Source: Faecimorpha stercoravium
GTDB lineage: Bacteria; Bacillota; Clostridia; Lachnospirales; Bianqueaceae
Assembly (NCBI GenBank): GCA_018712555.1
Contig: DVGT01000062.1
Span: 1 to 64,000, forward strand
Direction: 5' to 3'
DNA: 64,000 nucleotides
The translations under genes were made by a program, and so were the position numbers. This document shows, piece by piece, positions 60,734 to 64,000 of this stretch. The notes beneath the pieces were generated by a model. That model did not search any database and was not told the origin of the DNA. It saw only the letters and a list, made by a program, of their open reading frames with translations. How positions within the stretch are numbered: the stretch's first letter is position 1; every line of letters begins with the position of its first letter.

Positions 60734-61675
60734 TTACTCCTTTTCTTCCGCGAAATATGCGCGGGCATTTTGTATGTCTATCTGCTGCTGATTCCGCAGC
60801 GCCTCCATACTCTCAAACTTGATTTCTGGCCGCAGGTGGCGATAAAACTCAATCCGCACATCCCGCCCATATAAATTTTCATCAAATTCCATCAGATAGG
60901 TCTCGCAGCGCAGGCTGATCCCCTCTCCCACCGTCGGATTATGACCGATGTTAGAGACGCTTTGATAGGCACCATCCTGTGTAAACGTTCTTGTGACGTA
61001 TACTCCGGGATCCGGATACTGCCGCGCTTCATTTAATAGTAGATTGACTGTGGGAACCAGTGCTCTGTGACCAAGCCCCATCCCTTTATTCACATTTCCC
61101 AGCATGAAATAAGGGCGTCCCAGTAGGCGGTTGGCCTCTTCCATCTTTCCTTCTTTCAGAAGGGCGCGAATCCGACTGCTGGAGATACGCAATCCATCAT
61201 CTCGCACTTCCGAGACGACGCGGCATTCCATACCATGCATGCCGCAAAGCTTCTGCATCATCGCTGCGTCTCCCCGATTCTGTCTTCCAAACCGAAAGTT
61301 ACTGCCGATTACGACGCCTACCGCATGGAAGTTCTCCACGAGAATTTGGTTCACAAACTGTTCCGGTTCCATATCCATAAGTTCTGGTTCAAAATGCATG
61401 ATGACCAGATGATCGATCTGCTGTGTCTCATTGACGACCCATTCTTTTTCTGTGAGTCCATAAATCAATGGCACTGGTTGCTTCTCCATCAGCACATGGG
61501 TAGGATGCGGCTCGAAGCTCATCATCACGGTACTTGCATGACATTCCCTTGCTAATTGGCTGGTTTCCTGCACCAGCCTGCGATGTCCAAGATGCAGTCC
61601 ATCAAAAAAGCCCAAAGTGATGACAGACGGCTGTATACGAAATGGCCATTTCTCATTCCATCGCATTTTTTCCAT
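60734..61675 (-). CDS. ribF: Bifunctional riboflavin kinase/FAD synthetase
   Basis: A 313-aa RibF that makes FMN and FAD. The N-terminal nucleotidyltransferase has LGFFDGLHLGHRRLV, the GSNFRFGRQNRGD segment and ISSSRIRALLKEG. The kinase domain follows with GLGHRALVPTVN; the family usually has GRxLGxPTAN, so this binding loop is altered but the PT-x-N core is kept. ATG at 61675 follows GAAGGAGTG. truB-ribF pairing is standard in bacteria. Confidence 0.92.
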   Translation of the reverse strand: MEKMRWNEKWPFRIQPSVITLGFFDGLHLGHRRLVQETSQLARECHASTVMMSFEPHPTHVLMEKQPVPLIYGLTEKEWVVNETQQIDHLVIMHFEPELMDMEPEQFVNQILVENFHAVGVVIGSNFRFGRQNRGDAAMMQKLCGMHGMECRVVSEVRDDGLRISSSRIRALLKEGKMEEANRLLGRPYFMLGNVNKGMGLGHRALVPTVNLLLNEARQYPDPGVYVTRTFTQDGAYQSVSNIGHNPTVGEGISLRCETYLMEFDENLYGRDVRIEFYRHLRPEIKFESMEALRNQQQIDIQNARAYFAEEKE

Positions 61676-61690
61676 CTTTCATCACTCCTT

Positions 61691-62578
61691 CTAATACATC
61701 TTCTCGATTTTACACAGTCTTGCTCCGTCCTCCAACACTTCACTGACTTGATACAAGGCTGTAAAATGTCCCTGCGAATTATATACGCGAATCCGCTCTC
61801 CTATTGCGGATTCAGCCGGCAACAGCAGCGTATTGCCGTTTTGCAGGCGCTTCTCCTGCGCTTCTTCAATCTGAATCCCTTCGTATTTCGCAAATATGCG
61901 ATCCACCGATAGAATTCGCTCTTCCAACTTTCCCTGATCTTTCAACGTCCGGATCTGATCCAGCGTCAGACTGTCCTCCAGAGTAAACGGCCCGCTTCGC
62001 AGCCGGCACAGTGATGACATGCAGGCCAGCCAGCCGGTCTTTCTCCCGATATCTTCGCACAGCGTCCGAATATAAGTTCCTTTCGAGCAGGTCACACGAA
62101 TCCGTGCGCCTTTTTCATCAAGCGCCAGCACCTGGATCTCTTCGATCCGAATCTGTCTCGGCTTACGTTCGACCTCGATGCCTTCTCTGGCTAAATCATA
62201 CAGACGAACACCGCCAACCTTGAGTGCGGAATACATGGGCGGAACCTGCCATATATCGCCTGTCAGCTCCTCGATAGCCTGCATAAAACGCTCCCCGCGA
62301 AAATCGTAGGATGCCTGCCGGGTCACATGTCCCGATAGATCCTGGGTATCCGTTTCCTGACCAAAAAGCAGTTCTGCCTCGTACTGCTTCTGCGATCCCG
62401 TGAGCAACTCCGCAGCCTTGGTGGCCCGCCCCAGACATACTGGCAGGACGCCGCTGGCATCCGGATCCAGTGTTCCCGTATGTCCTATCTTCTTGATGCG
62501 CAGGATTCCGCGCAAAATGGCAATCACATCATTCGATGTGTATCCCGGCTCCTTGTTGACATTCAGAATCCCGTTCAC
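61691..62578 (-). CDS. truB: tRNA pseudouridine-55 synthase TruB
   Basis: A 295-aa pseudouridine synthase modifying U55 in the T-loop. The catalytic aspartate is in HTGTLDPDASGVLP, with KEYEAELLFG-type (QYEAELLFGQETDT) and VTCSKGTYIRTLCEDIG motifs, and a short C-terminal PUA-like tail. The start is GTG at 62578, overlapping the nrnA stop as GTGA, with GGAGG upstream, so the two are coupled. Confidence 0.95.
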   Translation of the reverse strand: MNGILNVNKEPGYTSNDVIAILRGILRIKKIGHTGTLDPDASGVLPVCLGRATKAAELLTGSQKQYEAELLFGQETDTQDLSGHVTRQASYDFRGERFMQAIEELTGDIWQVPPMYSALKVGGVRLYDLAREGIEVERKPRQIRIEEIQVLALDEKGARIRVTCSKGTYIRTLCEDIGRKTGWLACMSSLCRLRSGPFTLEDSLTLDQIRTLKDQGKLEERILSVDRIFAKYEGIQIEEAQEKRLQNGNTLLLPAESAIGERIRVYNSQGHFTALYQVSEVLEDGARLCKIEKMY

Positions 62579-63561
62579 TCGGCATCCTCCGGTAGCTGTT
62601 TCATGATCTCACGCAGGATGCGCTGGCATGCGGGCTCTATCGGACCGGAAACGGTGCAGCCCGCTGCCCGAACGTGACCGCCGCCGCCGAAGGCTCTCGC
62701 CACCGCCGCGACGTCCACGCGATGCTTCGAGCGCATGTTCACACGGATCGTATTGGGCGCCAGTTCCCGCAGAAATACGGCCACTTCTGCCTCAGATACC
62801 TCTGCCAACGTGGCTACTGCTCCTTCGCTGTCGTCACTGGTTGCTCCCACCGCTTGAAAATCCCTGGTCTCCATGGCGGAAACCACAATCTGATCGCGGT
62901 ATAAATACGCCTTCTGCAATATGACCCCCAACACCTTCGTCTCTACGAAGCCCTTGGTATGAAACAAACCATTCATGATCGCTGTGATATCGATCCCCGT
63001 GTCTGAAAGATCCGCGGCCATCCGAAAAATCTCAGGCGTCATAGACGAATGCCTGAATCCGCCCGTATCGAAGGAAAGCCCGGTAAAGAGAGCTTCCGCT
63101 ACCTCCTTTGTAATGGGATATCCATTTTGCCGAAACAGTCGAAACAGGATCTCACAGGTGGAGGTAGCCGACGAATCCGTCCAGTTATAGGTCGCATATT
63201 CCTTATGATTCACATGATGGTCGATGCAGAAGGACTCTTCCGAAAGATCTGCGCATATATAGGCCTCTCCCGTTCTATGGGGCTCTGCGCAATCCAGCAT
63301 GATCCAGCCAAATCGGCCACAGGTGGCCTTACACAGCGTCTCCCTATTCAGTATGGGCAGACCCTGAGAGAGCCAGCTATAACGAGAGATATTTCCCTCA
63401 TAATAGATCATAGGATGCTTTCCCTGCCGAAGCAGTTCCAGCCCCATAGCCACACAGGCTCCGATGCTGTCTCCGTCCGGTCGGATATGACCGCTCAGAA
63501 TCAGGCGATCCTGTCGATCCACAAAAGCCTGAAAGGCCTTCGCCATCTCCTCAAACGTCAT
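62575..63561 (-). CDS. nrnA: DHH-family oligoribonuclease/pAp phosphatase NrnA
   Basis: A 328-aa DHH phosphoesterase that degrades short RNA oligomers (nanoRNA) and, in related proteins, 3'-phosphoadenosine 5'-phosphate. Motifs: GHIRPDGDSIGA, LDCAEPHRTG, DHHVNHKEY and the DHHA1 GGGGHVRAAG. ATG at 63561 is 6 bp from GGAGG; an adjacent ATG at 63564 is closer, and the upstream frame to 63648 is only the rbfA region. It overlaps the rbfA end by 11 bp. rbfA-nrnA-truB-ribF is the usual Firmicutes order. Confidence 0.94.
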   Translation of the reverse strand: MTFEEMAKAFQAFVDRQDRLILSGHIRPDGDSIGACVAMGLELLRQGKHPMIYYEGNISRYSWLSQGLPILNRETLCKATCGRFGWIMLDCAEPHRTGEAYICADLSEESFCIDHHVNHKEYATYNWTDSSATSTCEILFRLFRQNGYPITKEVAEALFTGLSFDTGGFRHSSMTPEIFRMAADLSDTGIDITAIMNGLFHTKGFVETKVLGVILQKAYLYRDQIVVSAMETRDFQAVGATSDDSEGAVATLAEVSEAEVAVFLRELAPNTIRVNMRSKHRVDVAAVARAFGGGGHVRAAGCTVSGPIEPACQRILREIMKQLPEDAE

Positions 63562-63946
63562 CATCTTCCTCCGCCTCTTCCTGCGATGCTTCCACACCAT
63601 AATCCTTAAGCATTTTGGAAATATGAATGCTATATTCGATCGAATCATCCATGATGAACTTGAGTTCCGGCGTATTGCGCAGATTCAGCCGCGAAGCCAG
63701 TTCCCTACGAATAAATCCGGATGCGGATTTTAGCGCCTTGGCGGTCTCATCCCGTCGTTTCTCATCTCCCAAGATGCTGATATATACTTTACAATATTTC
63801 AGATCCCGCGTCGTATCTGCCTTTAAGATTGATAACAGCGGTGTCTCGATTCGAGGATCCTTTACCTCGTCGCGGAGGATCTCACTCAGTTCTCGGCGGA
63901 CTTCTTCATTAATGCGTTCCATCCGTCCACTTGCTTTTCCTGCCAT
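63551..63946 (-). CDS. rbfA: Ribosome-binding factor A
   Basis: A 131-aa KH-like protein needed for 16S rRNA 5'-end maturation and cold adaptation. The N-terminal RMERINEEVRRELSEILRDEVKDPRI and the RNTPELKFIMDDSIEYSIHI segment are typical. The tail is acidic (EEAEEDDDV). ATG at 63946 follows GAGGAGAATAGA; a longer GTG frame to 63964 is not supported. It is the first gene visible of a run that probably begins with nusA-infB outside the window. Confidence 0.95.
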   Translation of the reverse strand: MAGKASGRMERINEEVRRELSEILRDEVKDPRIETPLLSILKADTTRDLKYCKVYISILGDEKRRDETAKALKSASGFIRRELASRLNLRNTPELKFIMDDSIEYSIHISKMLKDYGVEASQEEAEEDDDV

Positions 63947-63963
63947 TCTATTCTCCTCTATCA

Positions 63964-63988
63964 CGCGATGCCCCGAGGGGGCATCGCG
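63964..63988. other. Strong hairpin upstream of rbfA
   Basis: A perfect 11-bp GC-rich stem CGCGATGCCCC / GGGGCATCGCG with a 3-nt loop. It sits about 18 bp before the rbfA start, presumably just after the upstream gene outside the window. There is no T-tract in the direction of rbfA, so it is more likely an mRNA processing or stability element than a full terminator. Confidence 0.7.
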
Positions 63989-64000
63989 ATTTCCTTTAGC

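Overview
The window looks like a chromosomal segment of a spore-forming, anaerobic Clostridia, most likely Lachnospiraceae. The reasons are a mid-40s to ~50% GC impression, strong AGGAGG-type ribosome binding sites, housekeeping promoters close to TTGACA-17-TATAAT, a sporulation sigma factor (sigK), an alpha/beta-type spore protein, fused secDF, and Firmicutes gene orders (secDF-recJ-apt-rel-dtd-MBL-hemZ; tig-clpP-clpX-lon-engB; ireB-ruvX-DUF1292-rnj-mltG-trmR-trhP). I see no phage, insertion sequence, integrase or CRISPR-Cas genes. Start codons were chosen from ribosome binding sites and are often internal to the longest open frame.

Layout. 1-230: three 73-bp tandem repeats, each with a 38-bp palindrome. 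0.2-2.3 kb: a tandem PPK2 polyphosphate:AMP phosphotransferase and a divergent small membrane protein. 2.3-2.8 kb: a four-tRNA operon (Glu, Asp, Met, Gly) with consensus promoter and terminator. 2.8-4.9 kb: a GAF-type free-methionine-sulfoxide reductase fused in frame to glutamate racemase, then a PHP phosphoesterase. 5-17 kb: secDF, recJ, apt, a membrane-anchored GDPD, rel, dtd, an MBL hydrolase, hemZ, a membrane protein and a SASP gene. 17-23.4 kb: protein quality control (tig, clpP, clpX, lon, engB). 23.4-27.5 kb: DUF4364 regulator, hisS-aspS, an HPr-like protein lacking the phospho-histidine. 27.6-34.8 kb: tRNA modification, RNA decay and cell-wall genes (mtaB, ireB, ruvX, DUF1292, rnj, mltG, trmR, trhP). 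34.9 kb: sigK, uninterrupted.

The accessory half starts near 35.7 kb: an LplB/YtcP-type ABC importer with a large lipoprotein, two small uncharacterised proteins, a 1044-aa GH106-like glycoside hydrolase, a methyltransferase and a MATE exporter. 45.8-49 kb has a DUF6062 protein and pta-ackA (acetate formation). 49-50.7 kb: a TrmH-type methyltransferase, an HD phosphohydrolase and a small membrane protein. 50.7-56.4 kb is a sugar-acid cluster: amidohydrolase, GntR regulator, two enolase-superfamily enzymes, an SDR and uronate isomerase. This cluster is damaged: the GntR gene and first enolase gene are fused head to head with both 5' ends missing, and uxaC carries a frameshift.

56.5-58.05 kb is the most unusual part: a PD-(D/E)XK nuclease-fold protein of distinct, C-rich codon use, followed at once by ten degenerate tandem units (mostly 71-74 bp), each folding into a hairpin with conserved arms and a variable GC-rich centre. 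58.1-64 kb returns to housekeeping genes on the minus strand (rbfA, nrnA, truB, ribF, alaS).

Other points of note: the ribosome binding sites of the SASP gene and of sigK lie inside the 3' arm of the terminator of the preceding operon. For the SASP gene a sigma-G-like promoter sits so that the sporulation transcript would start after the 5' arm. All statements come from reading the sequence and from family knowledge; no database search was run.
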